Shown here piece by piece: positions 36,601 through 44,740 of a stretch of 59,428 nt of DNA. The notes below the pieces were generated by a model. It saw only the letters and a program-made list of their open reading frames with translations, had not been told where the DNA came from and did not search any database. This DNA is from Alistipes sp. GTDB taxonomy: Bacteria; Bacteroidota; Bacteroidia; Bacteroidales; Rikenellaceae. The stretch is from contig JAFOBG010000056.1 of NCBI GenBank assembly GCA_017381935.1, forward strand, positions 1 to 59,428, in the 5' to 3' direction. The position numbers and the translations under genes were made by a program. How positions within the stretch are numbered: position 1 is the stretch's first letter; the number at the start of each line of letters is the position of its first letter.

Positions 36601-37252
36601 TACTATCGACTGCGACTGCGGTACTTCAAATAACGCTGCCGGTGGTATCATCGGCTGGCCAGGTAAGGAGTCTGCTTGTACAAACGTTACAGAGAACTGC
36701 GTAAACAAGGGTAACATCGTAGTATCAGGTGAGGGTAAGTTCCGTCTTGGCGGTATTCAGGGTGGTTCTGGTATCATCAAGGGCTGTACTAACGAGGGTA
36801 GCATTACTATCAACTCTTCTAACAGCGGTTCTAACTACGGCGGTCTTGCAGGTTTCCACTCAGGTGGTTATGAGCTTATCAACTCTATTAATACTGGTGA
36901 TATCGTATGTAATGTGCCTATCTCTGGCGGTGGTATCGCAGGTATGGCCGGTAACCTCGGTAACTCAGAGCACGCAGAGGGTAAGATTAAGAACAACACT
37001 ATTAAGTGTCTTGTTAAGTCTGTAGAGGGTGTTTGCGGCGTAGGTATGGTTGTTGGCCACTTCAACGGTAACTCAAAGACTATCTACTTTGGTACTGCAG
37101 ACGAGCCAATTAAGGTTGGTGGTTCACTCCAGATTGGCGAGACTACAACAGTTATCGATGCAACAAACTGCAACGACCCAGCAGTTCTTGCAAACGGCTG
37201 TACGAACTACTCTGCAACAGCGCACATCTTCAACTGTGTACTTGCTCAGTAG
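33686..37252 (+). CDS. large surface lipoprotein with GLUG-like repeats
   Basis: The 1188-residue protein begins with a lipoprotein signal (MKKVYLFISLMLSALAMGC). The N-terminal half has two fimbrillin-like segments marked by ATLPGDLKWEAGDQVAI and TINEPGVVWQDGDAVV. The C-terminal half (from about residue 530) holds ten or so short repeats in the pattern GG(I/V)xGx...INCxNxGxI, as in AGVIGSPCGDVTNCNNYGDV, which resemble GLUG or beta-helix adhesin repeats. Codon choice is narrow (GGT, AAC, ATC, GTT), pointing to high expression. The frame is open further upstream, but the ATG at 33686 gives the signal peptide and sits after the promoter. A structural or adhesive surface role is inferred. Confidence 0.8.
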   Translation: MKKVYLFISLMLSALAMGCNNAGTTDDQPVNPGLSNKNVVTVNATLPGDLKWEAGDQVAINGLESNEVTEEGAGSATYAFSVSDVEAPLVVSAPFEVLTGLNEVSFPATQQYVADGMDRTAYGMVGIAPELVPVSEEENAALTADVELVPLMGIVSLPLTLDSSATTQVLVKRIAFTAESGAALNGSWQAEPVTNTDEAGVVSYDIKLTGVENSATTNLDCGDGVEINTSAPVYFNLVVPAGTYTGGFEVVVTDTEEHNYILELSEDITVERGAQIELAPSTFVVVEKAPATLTVTINEPGVVWQDGDAVVCNNELSPVVAQASVGTQTATFNFEAVAYPYSVFYPAEYYTTSGSLRFYDEQALLKNSYDHSQLVMAGYSTTTEVTLNNLCGIISIPVTNKYEGETITVEKIVVTTAEGDPISGKYHINYRTGALTSVSGKSEITLIPNEGEFTIAPEETATVNFVVPKGNIRNGLFISIYSSVGLLENHKVFPTGLTVRGGETSTADVYEYKEVKIEKIMTAEELIDFAKCVNMGRYKKFVNEEGKVVLGGDIDMASVAVEAWPMIAGVANEAGLPLGFDGIFDGCGYAIKNWATSQPLFHTLAATGKIMNVNIDASCALNMPQEGLAGLTGGAAIAFLVAHNLSGEISGCTNNADVLCNAPENPSVTRAALIGYSLAGSNIRDCVNYGNVTIDMGTHSAGTGYIGTVSGRFTSSAETIGCGVFNCKNYGALTINVASANTANFYIGAVTGSSNSYTVTEGCENYGALTFNSNNSGAAVCLGGITSYSAGEIKNCINEGNVTFKSTAQLKGTIVAGIAPYQNGPISGCTNKGEIYMEGGIFGGRNTVGSISTSASTSSAAPTAAGVVGYGYNSSGSPFSMDNCHNYGKVTYNWFETDGSGTSGRTQVAGVIGSPCGDVTNCNNYGDVTFIAKYKNAIVNHLSYIGGIAGSDYYSKSQSESSIINCVNEGNITIDCDCGTSNNAAGGIIGWPGKESACTNVTENCVNKGNIVVSGEGKFRLGGIQGGSGIIKGCTNEGSITINSSNSGSNYGGLAGFHSGGYELINSINTGDIVCNVPISGGGIAGMAGNLGNSEHAEGKIKNNTIKCLVKSVEGVCGVGMVVGHFNGNSKTIYFGTADEPIKVGGSLQIGETTTVIDATNCNDPAVLANGCTNYSATAHIFNCVLAQ

Positions 37253-37271
37253 TCTATCTGACTAAATATTT

Positions 37272-37302
37272 GAGGACGGCATTATTTGCCGTCCTCTTTT
37301 TT
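37272..37302. terminator. bidirectional terminator between convergent genes
   Basis: A 10-bp perfect stem GAGGACGGCA/TGCCGTCCTC with a TTATT loop is followed by TTTTTT. Its arm contains the stop codon region of the convergent channel gene, which ends at 37282. Confidence 0.88.
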
Positions 37303-37959
37303 GTCGTAATAGTCCGAAACATAGACTGTAAAGATTGGGAAGAACATCATCCCTACAACAGGAAGTATTACACAGACAACTTTACCAACAGTAGTTACAG
37401 GAAATATTGCTGCGCCTACCGTTGTTACATTCATCCATGCCCACCATAGTGCATCGCCAAAGCTCTTTAGATGGCTGTTAATGCCCATTTCGCAGTCGTA
37501 AAAGACAAGTGCGGAGATATATGTGAACATTGTTACGGTGAGAATATAGGCAGCCATAAGCCTCTTCTTTTTGCCTTCTATGAGCCACTCAAGAATTACC
37601 GATGTTGCCATAATAGATATAAGTATAGGGGCAAATGCCAAAAGCCGGATGCTACTATTGCTTAGTTCTGCTCCACTCCAACGAAGTATATCTATATAAG
37701 GTATAGAGGCCATGGCAAAGATAGTATCCCTGAGCCAATGTTGCTCTCTATATTCAGGTATCAAAAGCCTGAAGATGGCTGTGGTGAAAAATATACCACA
37801 TACAGTCAGCTGTAGAGAGCGATACCACATTGAAAATTCGCTTTTCTGACTACTTGTTACCTCAAACGATATCCCGACAAGTAGGGCTATACTTGCGACT
37901 AAAGAGATTGAGTTTAATATGTTTGCTATGTTGTATAGAGTCTTTTTGCTGTCTGACAT
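37282..37959 (-). CDS. voltage-gated-type ion channel with atypical selectivity filter
   Basis: This 225-residue membrane protein is laid out like a compact six-helix K+ channel. Hydrophobic segments lie at about 14-32, 50-66, 78-92, 107-126, 134-153 and 192-216, with a pore loop before the last. The pore stretch DALWWAWMNVTTVG aligns well with K+ channels, but the filter continues AAIFP (T179-T-V-G-A-A-I-F-P187) where K+ channels have TVGYGD. K+ selectivity is therefore doubtful. It is a single-gene unit convergent with the lipoprotein gene. Confidence 0.8.
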   Translation of the reverse strand: MSDSKKTLYNIANILNSISLVASIALLVGISFEVTSSQKSEFSMWYRSLQLTVCGIFFTTAIFRLLIPEYREQHWLRDTIFAMASIPYIDILRWSGAELSNSSIRLLAFAPILISIMATSVILEWLIEGKKKRLMAAYILTVTMFTYISALVFYDCEMGINSHLKSFGDALWWAWMNVTTVGAAIFPVTTVGKVVCVILPVVGMMFFPIFTVYVSDYYDKKEDGK

Positions 37960-38023
37960 ATAGATTATTTTACAAAGTTCCTAAAATTTTCAGCAAAAAC
38001 TTTGCAAAACAAAATTTATTGTC

Positions 38024-38031
38024 TATCTTTG
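38024..38031 (+). promoter_or_regulatory. -7 promoter element for tRNA-Met
   Basis: TATCTTTG followed by CAC is an exact match 18 bases before the tRNA. The bases after it (CACTCGCAAA) resemble those after the rplM promoter. Confidence 0.75.
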
Positions 38032-38049
38032 CACTCGCAAAACGCAATT

Positions 38050-38123
38050 GGCGGGATAGCTCAGCTGGTTAGAGCGCATGATTCATAATCATGAGGTCGA
38101 GAGTTCAAGTCTCTCTCCCGCTA
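38050..38123 (+). tRNA. tRNA-Met (CAT anticodon), elongator type
   Basis: The 74-base sequence folds into a cloverleaf. The acceptor is GGCGGGA/TCCCGCT, the D-arm starts GCTCAGCTGGTTAGAGC, the anticodon stem CATGA/TCATG carries loop TTCATAA, and the T-arm is GAGAG-TTCAAGT-CTCTC. The anticodon is CAT and the discriminator is A. No CCA is encoded. The first pair is G-U, so it is not the initiator type. An isoleucine tRNA with lysidine-modified CAT cannot be wholly excluded, but the acceptor stem fits elongator Met. Confidence 0.93.
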
Positions 38124-38124
38124 C

Positions 38125-38157
38125 AATAGGAGTGATGAAAATCATTCCTATTTTTTT
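38125..38157 (+). terminator. tRNA-Met terminator
   Basis: A 12-bp stem AATAGGAGTGAT/ATCATTCCTATT (one G-U pair) is followed by a run of T residues directly after the tRNA. Confidence 0.88.
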
Positions 38158-38204
38158 GTGCGCTATGGTTGTGGTTGTATTGTGTGTGGGATATTATAAA
38201 ATAA

Positions 38205-38234
38205 ACATAGGAGAAACAGATGTTTCTCCTATGT
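38205..38234 (-). terminator. terminator of the Na/Ca-exchanger and Na/Pi operon
   Basis: A 14-bp perfect stem ACATAGGAGAAACA/TGTTTCTCCTATGT with a two-base loop lies 25 bases after the stop codon at 38260. It is followed on the minus strand by a T-rich tract. Confidence 0.8.
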
Positions 38235-38259
38235 CATTTAGTATATAGGTTATGTATGT

Positions 38260-39978
38260 TTATGCTTTTTGTAGAGCCTCGGAGATATTAATCATAAAGT
38301 CTCCCATTCTCTCTATTTCGGATACTATATCGAGATAATATACGCTACTTTGATACTCTGCATCGTTCTTCTCGATTTTGAGTATCTCCTCCTCTCGAAG
38401 ATTGTTACGCATATTGTTAATCTCAATCTCGCAATCTACAGCACGTCTTAACTCCTCAGGTGTATTATTTGCTATTTGTAGATTGTCAATCATGATAGCG
38501 TATGCATTATCTACCAAAGTAAGCATACTATCTACCTTCTCTATATGGAGATTAGAGAAACTCTTGTTGTGTATATTACGGCGTGAAATAATGCGGCTTA
38601 TAGCCTCTCCAGAGTCGCCAAGGCTCTCTAACTCTCCAATAATCTTATACATGCTCTTCACCTTTTTGCGAGTATCCTCACTGATGCTCTCTTGAGGTAG
38701 TGCATTTAGGAATGTTGCAATCTCATACTCTATACGATCTGCAATCTCTTCGTATTTAACAAGTTTCTTGCGGAATGTCTCAAACTGATCCTCTGTTGTT
38801 GCATGTATTGCAGAACGAATATATCCCAGACCATTGTGGCTGATTTGAGCGAAGTGGATAATCTCTTTACGAGCCTCCTCAATAGCCAACTCCGCTGTTC
38901 CCATAGGACCGGCATTGATGAATTTGAGGCGAATAGTCTGCTCCTCATCTTCAGGTTTATTCTTAATAGCCCAAGTAACAAACTTGACTATAAATGGGAT
39001 AAACCAAATAAGGATACATGTATTAAAGGTGTTGAAGAGCGTATGTAGCATTGATACTCCGTAAAGGGCTGCGGTAGATTCTGAAGAACCAACTGCAATA
39101 GTTGCCGAGTAGTCGATAAGAGTAGGATCCGGATAGCCCAACCATGTAATAATTATGCCGACAAGGCTTAAGAATGGGCGGAATAGAATTAATGCCCAAA
39201 TAACACCAAATACATTGAAGAATGTATGTGCAAGCGCTGCTCTACGAGCATTTGGATTACCGACTGCTGCTGCGATATTTGCAGTAATTGTAGTGCCGAT
39301 ATTTTCTCCAAGGACCATAGCAGCTGCCATATCAAATGGAATCCAACCCATACTCATCATGATAAGGGTAAGAGCCATTGTCGCACTTGATGACTGGAGA
39401 ATAAGTGTCAAAACGGTACCAAAAACAAGGAAAATTATTACAGAACCGAATCCATAACCTGTCCATTGCTGTATAAATGAGAGAATTTCAGGGGTCTCAC
39501 GTAAATCAGGTACAGAGTTTTTCATCAATGATAGACCGAGGAAGAGTAGAGAAAATCCGATGATAAATTCACTGATGTTTCTATACTTCTCTTTTTTTGC
39601 AATACTCATCAAAAAGCCTATAGCCATCAGAGGTACAGCAAAAATAGAGATATCAGCCTTAAAACCAAGCAATGATACGAGCCAAGCGGTAACAGTTGTA
39701 CCTATATTGGCACCCATAATAACACCTATAGCCTGATTTAGGGTTAATAGTGATGCGTTCACAAAGCCAACAACCATAACTGTTGTCGCACTTGATGATT
39801 GAATAATGGAGGTAATACCAAGACCTGTCATCACACCTTTAAATGGGCTGGAGGTCATAGCACCGAGGAGATTTCTCATACGGTTACCTGCCGTTTTTTG
39901 AAGTCCGGAGCTCATCATGTTCATTCCATAGAGGAACATGCCAAGAGCACCTAAAAGGGTTAGAATTTGTAAAATCAT
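38260..39978 (-). CDS. Na+/phosphate cotransporter with PhoU-like tail
   Basis: The 572-residue inner-membrane protein belongs to the NptA/PNaS family. Two QSSSATT motifs (IIQSSSATTVM near 58 and LILQSSSATMAL further on) mark the inverted transport repeats, and each is followed by a GxNIGTT motif. The C-terminal about 200 residues are helical and PhoU-like, the part thought to regulate transport. It lies four bases after the Ca/Na exchanger gene in one operon, so both may draw on the sodium gradient. Confidence 0.9.
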   Translation of the reverse strand: MILQILTLLGALGMFLYGMNMMSSGLQKTAGNRMRNLLGAMTSSPFKGVMTGLGITSIIQSSSATTVMVVGFVNASLLTLNQAIGVIMGANIGTTVTAWLVSLLGFKADISIFAVPLMAIGFLMSIAKKEKYRNISEFIIGFSLLFLGLSLMKNSVPDLRETPEILSFIQQWTGYGFGSVIIFLVFGTVLTLILQSSSATMALTLIMMSMGWIPFDMAAAMVLGENIGTTITANIAAAVGNPNARRAALAHTFFNVFGVIWALILFRPFLSLVGIIITWLGYPDPTLIDYSATIAVGSSESTAALYGVSMLHTLFNTFNTCILIWFIPFIVKFVTWAIKNKPEDEEQTIRLKFINAGPMGTAELAIEEARKEIIHFAQISHNGLGYIRSAIHATTEDQFETFRKKLVKYEEIADRIEYEIATFLNALPQESISEDTRKKVKSMYKIIGELESLGDSGEAISRIISRRNIHNKSFSNLHIEKVDSMLTLVDNAYAIMIDNLQIANNTPEELRRAVDCEIEINNMRNNLREEEILKIEKNDAEYQSSVYYLDIVSEIERMGDFMINISEALQKA

Positions 39979-39982
39979 AGTG

Positions 39983-40933
39983 TTATAGATTTTGAGTATT
40001 TATCAAATAGATATTATATGCGACAAAAGCAATTAGCATTATCGCACCTGCTACTCGTGATATTTTACCTTTAGGACATAGTAATAGCGGAATAATGCTT
40101 GCTCCAATCATAACGGCATAATCTACAATTGTAATACCACCTCCGGTAAGAGGTCTGATTTGAGAGCTAAGTCCCAAGATAAATGTTATATTAAAGATGT
40201 TTGAGCCTATAATATTACCTAATGCCAACTGAGTATTGCGCTTGACGGCTGCTGCGACAGATGCTGCAAACTCAGGCATAGATGTTCCGCATGCAATGAG
40301 GGTAATTGATATAAATGCCTGGTCAACACCCCATGCAGTAGCAATTGTAACCGCACTCTCAACAAAAAAATGGCAGCCGGTAATAAGCACAGCAAGGCCT
40401 CCAATAACTTTAAGTATAGATAGAGCCATATTTATCTTTACTTCAGGTTCTGTATTTGGAGCAGAGATGCCTTTTTTACGATCTCTAATAAATGATATAT
40501 AGATAAATAGAGCAAAGAACACAAGGAAGATAATACCGTCAATACGTCCTATAACTATATCGCTACCATTAAAGAAATTGAAGGCAAAAAGCATAGCGAG
40601 AATTGAGACCCCAATACAGAATGGTAACTCAAATCGTACATTCTCTCTATTTACGGTTACAGGATATAGTAGGGCTGTTATACCCAAAATTCCCAAAACA
40701 TTAAAGATATTGGAGCCCACTACATTACCAATTGCAACATCCACATTGCCTTTCATTGCTCCGTAAGAGCTGACTACCAACTCAGGTAGAGATGTGCCAA
40801 TACCGACAATTATGGCACCAATAACGAAGTCTGATATTTTAAAACGACGAGCTATAGCTACAGCTCCGTTTACTAAACTGTCAGCACCAAAAACTACTGC
40901 TGCAAGTGCAACAATAAGTATAATATATTCCAT
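39983..40933 (-). CDS. calcium/sodium antiporter (YrbG/CaxA type)
   Basis: The 316-residue membrane protein has the two alpha-repeats of the cation/Ca2+ exchanger superfamily: GIGTSLPELVVS with GNVVGSNIFNVLGI, and CGTSMPEFAASV with GNIIGSNIFNITFIL. About ten transmembrane segments fit. It is the first gene of a two-gene operon with the Na/Pi cotransporter. I saw no clear promoter motif upstream. Confidence 0.92.
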   Translation of the reverse strand: MEYIILIVALAAVVFGADSLVNGAVAIARRFKISDFVIGAIIVGIGTSLPELVVSSYGAMKGNVDVAIGNVVGSNIFNVLGILGITALLYPVTVNRENVRFELPFCIGVSILAMLFAFNFFNGSDIVIGRIDGIIFLVFFALFIYISFIRDRKKGISAPNTEPEVKINMALSILKVIGGLAVLITGCHFFVESAVTIATAWGVDQAFISITLIACGTSMPEFAASVAAAVKRNTQLALGNIIGSNIFNITFILGLSSQIRPLTGGGITIVDYAVMIGASIIPLLLCPKGKISRVAGAIMLIAFVAYNIYLINTQNL

Positions 40934-41034
40934 TTGTTATATGATTTTAGAGCTATTTAAACACATTGTTTGCTGTTAATGTGCGTTAAATGGTTATAAG
41001 TTCAACATTTATAAAACGAAGGTTTAACTTAGCT

Positions 41035-41388
41035 CTATATCCGGATATTCCTTAACTTGAATACCAGTTTTAGATTATCGTAATTGAAATATAGCTGCGG
41101 TTGTAGCGAAAGAATAGTTGTAATATGACTACTAAAGAGCATTATTGCTGAAGAGTGGTGCTTATTGCCTCTATAGTGAGAGTAAACTCTTCGCAGAGTA
41201 GATGAGATATTATTGGTCTGCTGACCAGCATTAATCGATGTAGAGGTAGTAGATATCTGTTCGTCTATCTCTGTAGATAGTTGGAAAATATGGATACAAG
41301 AGTTGTCGTTTTGAGATGATTGAGTATCAATACCGGCAACAACTGTGCAGGTAAATAGGAAAATCAATATGGAGATAAACTGTCTCAT
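41035..41388 (-). CDS. small secreted protein of unknown function
   Basis: This 117-residue protein starts with a hydrophobic stretch like a signal peptide (MRQFISILIFLFTCTVVAG). The rest is polar, rich in Ser, Thr, Asn and Gln, without recognised domains. An in-frame TTG 12 bases earlier falls inside the -7 promoter element, so the ATG at 41388 is preferred. The predicted transcription start is then only a few bases before the ATG. That it is a real gene rests on the promoter and signal peptide. Confidence 0.5.
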   Translation of the reverse strand: MRQFISILIFLFTCTVVAGIDTQSSQNDNSCIHIFQLSTEIDEQISTTSTSINAGQQTNNISSTLRRVYSHYRGNKHHSSAIMLFSSHITTILSLQPQLYFNYDNLKLVFKLRNIRI

Positions 41389-41397
41389 ATCTTTTTG

Positions 41398-41405
41398 CAA
41401 AGGTA
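41398..41405 (-). promoter_or_regulatory. -7 promoter element just before the small secreted protein
   Basis: On the minus strand TACCTTTG followed by CAA matches the consensus and ends nine bases before the ATG at 41388, leaving almost no untranslated leader. Confidence 0.6.
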
Positions 41406-41567
41406 GTGAAAAAAGATGAGACTAGTTCTACTTAGTAATGATTTAACATTTAATTAACATCTATTAAACACACCTTATTCAGTCGTATAAAGAGTGTACA
41501 AGATTGATTATAAATGTATTATTTTGTGCTTTTATTTGAAAAAATTTGATATTTGAAAAAAAATACT

Positions 41568-41575
41568 TATCTTTG
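41568..41575 (+). promoter_or_regulatory. -7 promoter element for the second AraC regulator
   Basis: TATCTTTG followed by TAG is an exact match, 63 bases before the start codon. Confidence 0.7.
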
Positions 41576-41638
41576 TAGAGAAAGAATATGGTATGTGAAT
41601 AAAAAAAATAGTAATATAATAAACTTATTAAGACCTTT

Positions 41639-42484
41639 ATGAAACAATCATGCCCAAAATCTTGTCCATCTGCAAAGCAGCCGTTTTCAGGCTTCTATAA
41701 GCAGGACTACAAGGCCGGAGACTCTTTTGTTATTGAGCCGGGAGATGTTAACCATCTGGTCTTTGTTATATCCGGAAGCTGTATTGTTAGTTCGGAGGAG
41801 AGCAATAACTATCTGGTTAATAGCAATTCACTATTTTTCTGTTATAATTGTGGCCATTATACAATTAATGTTACAAGTGATTTGTCAATAATTGTTGCCT
41901 ATTTTGCTCGTCCTGGAGCTGCGTGTGATGTCGCATCGTTGCTTCAATTTGCAAAATCACAGGATGATTTTCACTATAAATTTAGCGCAGTACCGATTAA
42001 TGAGCAACTTACTGAGGTGTTAAATATGGTAAATCGTTATTTAGACGATGCTATCCCATGTGCACATATGCATGAGTCGGTTATTGAGCTGATATTTGTA
42101 GTGTTCCGTTTCTACTATGATGTTGAGGTACTGACAAATCTATTCTTCAATCTGTTTGACCATGCGGTATCTTTCCGAACTATGGTTGAGGGAAATAGAG
42201 TAAAAGCCCGTAACTTAAATCATCTTGCAGAGTTGTGTGGATATGATATTAATACATTTAATGTTGTCTTCCGCCGCCATTATCCTGGTTATACTCCTGG
42301 TGTTTGGATGCATATTCAGCGTAAAGATGAAATTTTGGCAGATTTGGTAGAATCAGACGCTCCAATCTATCATATATCTAAAAAGTATGGCTTCTCAAGC
42401 TCAAGCCACTTAGGAGAATATTGTAAGAAATATCTTGGGGATACACCAACGAAAGTTAGGAATAAGTATCGTAAAAATAAGTAG
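41639..42484 (+). CDS. AraC-family transcriptional regulator
   Basis: The 281-residue protein has a cupin-like sensor domain (about 20-100) and a C-terminal AraC DNA-binding region. The first helix-turn-helix is diverged (LNHLAELCGYDINTFNVVFRRHYPGYTPGVWM) and the second clearer (PIYHISKKYGFSSSSHLGEYCKKYLGDTP). The N-terminus carries the two-cysteine stretch MKQSCPKSCPS. It is convergent with, and closest to, the eight-gene surface lipoprotein operon, making it a candidate regulator. Direct targets cannot be inferred. Confidence 0.88.
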   Translation: MKQSCPKSCPSAKQPFSGFYKQDYKAGDSFVIEPGDVNHLVFVISGSCIVSSEESNNYLVNSNSLFFCYNCGHYTINVTSDLSIIVAYFARPGAACDVASLLQFAKSQDDFHYKFSAVPINEQLTEVLNMVNRYLDDAIPCAHMHESVIELIFVVFRFYYDVEVLTNLFFNLFDHAVSFRTMVEGNRVKARNLNHLAELCGYDINTFNVVFRRHYPGYTPGVWMHIQRKDEILADLVESDAPIYHISKKYGFSSSSHLGEYCKKYLGDTPTKVRNKYRKNK

Positions 42485-42485
42485 T

Positions 42486-42517
42486 AAAATAGGGTTTGCA
42501 ATGGCAAACCCTATTTT
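42486..42517. terminator. bidirectional terminator between AraC regulator and the lipoprotein operon
   Basis: A 14-bp perfect stem AAAATAGGGTTTGC/GCAAACCCTATTTT with an AATG loop lies directly after the regulator's stop codon and overlaps the last codons of the convergent HD-domain gene (ending at 42511). Confidence 0.9.
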
Positions 42518-43137
42518 AGTTTATACTCCTCTGCAAAAATGGAGTTAAATATTTGTCGCAAAGCCCCTTTATCGGTCATTATATGACGTAGCTTGCTTAG
42601 TCGTTCGGCGTTGTTAGATTGAGGAATCCATAGCTTTAGATAACCATTTGGACCATACTTCTCCTCAAGATGCTCATTGCAGCGTGCAAAATGCTCATCA
42701 ATAGATAGTGTAGGGTAGTGATTTAATCCGAACTGTACTGTACGACGAATAATTGTATATGGTTCAATACAGCGGTCTGCCTCAGCGACAATAGAGCCAT
42801 ATATAGTTCGAGGAGCACTTTTCGAGGAGGCACGATGATCCTCTACAGCTTCACGCATGATGGTAATTTGCTCTACAGAGAAGAACTCCTTTAGATTAGT
42901 ATCTGCTGATAGAATCTCACCTGATGTAATATGGTGATACTCTCTATCTTTACTAAGTCCGGTATCGTGATATGCGGCAATAGTATATACCATATTAATA
43001 TCGACATCGTAATGCGAGGCTAACTCCATACTTTGTTGTATAACCTGAGTTACGTGGTCTATATTGTGTGCCTTATCAAATGATAAATAGAGCGGAAGAA
43101 TCTCCCGCTCTATATACTCTTTCAGTTTGCTATTCAT
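42511..43137 (-). CDS. HD-domain phosphohydrolase-like protein
   Basis: The 208-residue soluble protein has a histidine and aspartate pattern of the HD superfamily (NIDHVTQV near 25, IAAYHDTG near 55, EDHRASS, EADRCIEPY), so it is a predicted metal-dependent phosphohydrolase. I choose the ATG at 43137 (MNSKLKEYI), which overlaps the upstream PCMD gene by eight bases, so they are translationally coupled. Its substrate, possibly a nucleotide, is unknown. It is the last gene of the operon and the only one predicted to be cytoplasmic. Confidence 0.82.
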   Translation of the reverse strand: MNSKLKEYIEREILPLYLSFDKAHNIDHVTQVIQQSMELASHYDVDINMVYTIAAYHDTGLSKDREYHHITSGEILSADTNLKEFFSVEQITIMREAVEDHRASSKSAPRTIYGSIVAEADRCIEPYTIIRRTVQFGLNHYPTLSIDEHFARCNEHLEEKYGPNGYLKLWIPQSNNAERLSKLRHIMTDKGALRQIFNSIFAEEYKLK

Positions 43138-44740
43138 AGTCGTAGATAAGCTCAAAGTCGTCTAACCACATTATAGACTGAGTACTTCCGGTAAAGTAGT
43201 CTCCATAGCTTGAACCAGAGGCAACAATGATAATATGTGTTGGCTGACGCTCAAAGTCTCGATACTCAAGAGGTATTTCAAATTGATACCAATCGCATGA
43301 ATCGTGATATAGAATCTCTCCGTATGCAATAATTCCAGGATTTGAAGAGTTGAAGAATGTTGACTCATCTCTTGTATCCACAATTACCGGCGACTCCGGA
43401 GTGCCACCATAGGTTGTATAATCCCAATCTCCGATAGCGATATATATGCTACCACGATCCGGAGAGCCGATTGATGGAATCTTAGAGCTTACATTTGATG
43501 GGCGGTTGTCAATAACACCTCTGTTATACTTTACCCAACCACGAAGAGCTGTAGGACGAAGAGTGTAAGGTCGTCCAAATGCTACAAGACCATGAGTACC
43601 TACAATACGGTCAAAAGAGCCTGTAAAGTAGTTTCCGGCAGCAAATTTACCAATACCCATAACATTAGCCTTCTGAGACCATAACTGCGCACATGTACCA
43701 CTAAATCCAGGAGCTAAGTCCTCTGTATGTGGTGTTGTAAGGTTAATACCTGCAATCTTTGATGCCGGATTACCTGTTCCCCACCATGCGCTCTGCTCAT
43801 TGAGATATGGATAGTAAACATCTTTTATAGAAGACCACTCCTCAAACTTAGCATTAGGCAACTCGAAAGTATCGGTTGTTGTTACTGTTATTACATTAGA
43901 TAGACTCTCTTCTGCATCTGAAATTGCGTAACCAATAATCTCGTATGTCGTTTGAGACTTAAGATGGCGTAAAGCTACTTCAATCACACCACCTTGAGAG
44001 GTGTACCAGCTCTCATCTGCTTCAATCCACTCCTCACTACCCTGAGCACGATAGCGGAAACCTGTCTTGGCTCCATCAATGCCTACAGCCTTAAGCCAAA
44101 TCACATTAGCTCCAGGAACTGCACGCTGAACATCGACTTGTATATCTTTAGGCTCCACAATGAGTCGCCAAATCTCTCTACGACCATGATTATATACAGT
44201 GGCAGTTTGAGTATATGTTTCATTGTTGAAATTACGAATAGTAGATGCATCCGGATACTCATATTCAGGTGTAGGACCAAAGCGCAAAGAGGTTATAGTA
44301 ACCGTATCAAGGCCAAAGTCCGCACGACGATATACCTTTGCCATATTTCGCGGAACATCCCACTCTGTCTCGCCAATCTGTCCGATAACAGTAAAACGAC
44401 GATCGATTGTCTGAGATGCGATAATTACCCACTCATAGTCCTGATAGAGTGATAAGGTTACATATTGAGGATAACGCATATCAAAAGTACCAATCATATC
44501 TCTTGATGGCGTTGCATTCTCACTATACTTGATATGTGAAATTTTCACGTTCTGTATATCTACGGCCTCTGGCAGAGAGACTGTAATTCTACGATTTACA
44601 CGGTCTATTACCGGTTCTCCAATAGAACCCTCAATAGTGATATCAAGAACCTCCATCTCAACAACAGGATATGGAATATCGTTCTCTATACATGAGCAGA
44701 ATAGAGTTAATGTAGCTATAAAAGTTAAAAAGCGTCTCAT
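43130..44740 (-). CDS. PCMD-domain surface lipoprotein
   Basis: The 536-residue protein starts with a lipoprotein signal ending in LFCSC. Immunoglobulin-like segments are followed by a C-terminal PCMD-like domain from about residue 290. The tail has ANVMGIGKFAAGNYFTGSF and SSYGDYFTGSTQSIMWLDDF, closely matching the tail of the protein at 46440-48479. The family is annotated as putative carbohydrate metabolism, but no activity is known to me. Its start overlaps the upstream beta-barrel gene by four bases (ATGA). Confidence 0.8.
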   Translation of the reverse strand: MRRFLTFIATLTLFCSCIENDIPYPVVEMEVLDITIEGSIGEPVIDRVNRRITVSLPEAVDIQNVKISHIKYSENATPSRDMIGTFDMRYPQYVTLSLYQDYEWVIIASQTIDRRFTVIGQIGETEWDVPRNMAKVYRRADFGLDTVTITSLRFGPTPEYEYPDASTIRNFNNETYTQTATVYNHGRREIWRLIVEPKDIQVDVQRAVPGANVIWLKAVGIDGAKTGFRYRAQGSEEWIEADESWYTSQGGVIEVALRHLKSQTTYEIIGYAISDAEESLSNVITVTTTDTFELPNAKFEEWSSIKDVYYPYLNEQSAWWGTGNPASKIAGINLTTPHTEDLAPGFSGTCAQLWSQKANVMGIGKFAAGNYFTGSFDRIVGTHGLVAFGRPYTLRPTALRGWVKYNRGVIDNRPSNVSSKIPSIGSPDRGSIYIAIGDWDYTTYGGTPESPVIVDTRDESTFFNSSNPGIIAYGEILYHDSCDWYQFEIPLEYRDFERQPTHIIIVASGSSYGDYFTGSTQSIMWLDDFELIYDYE

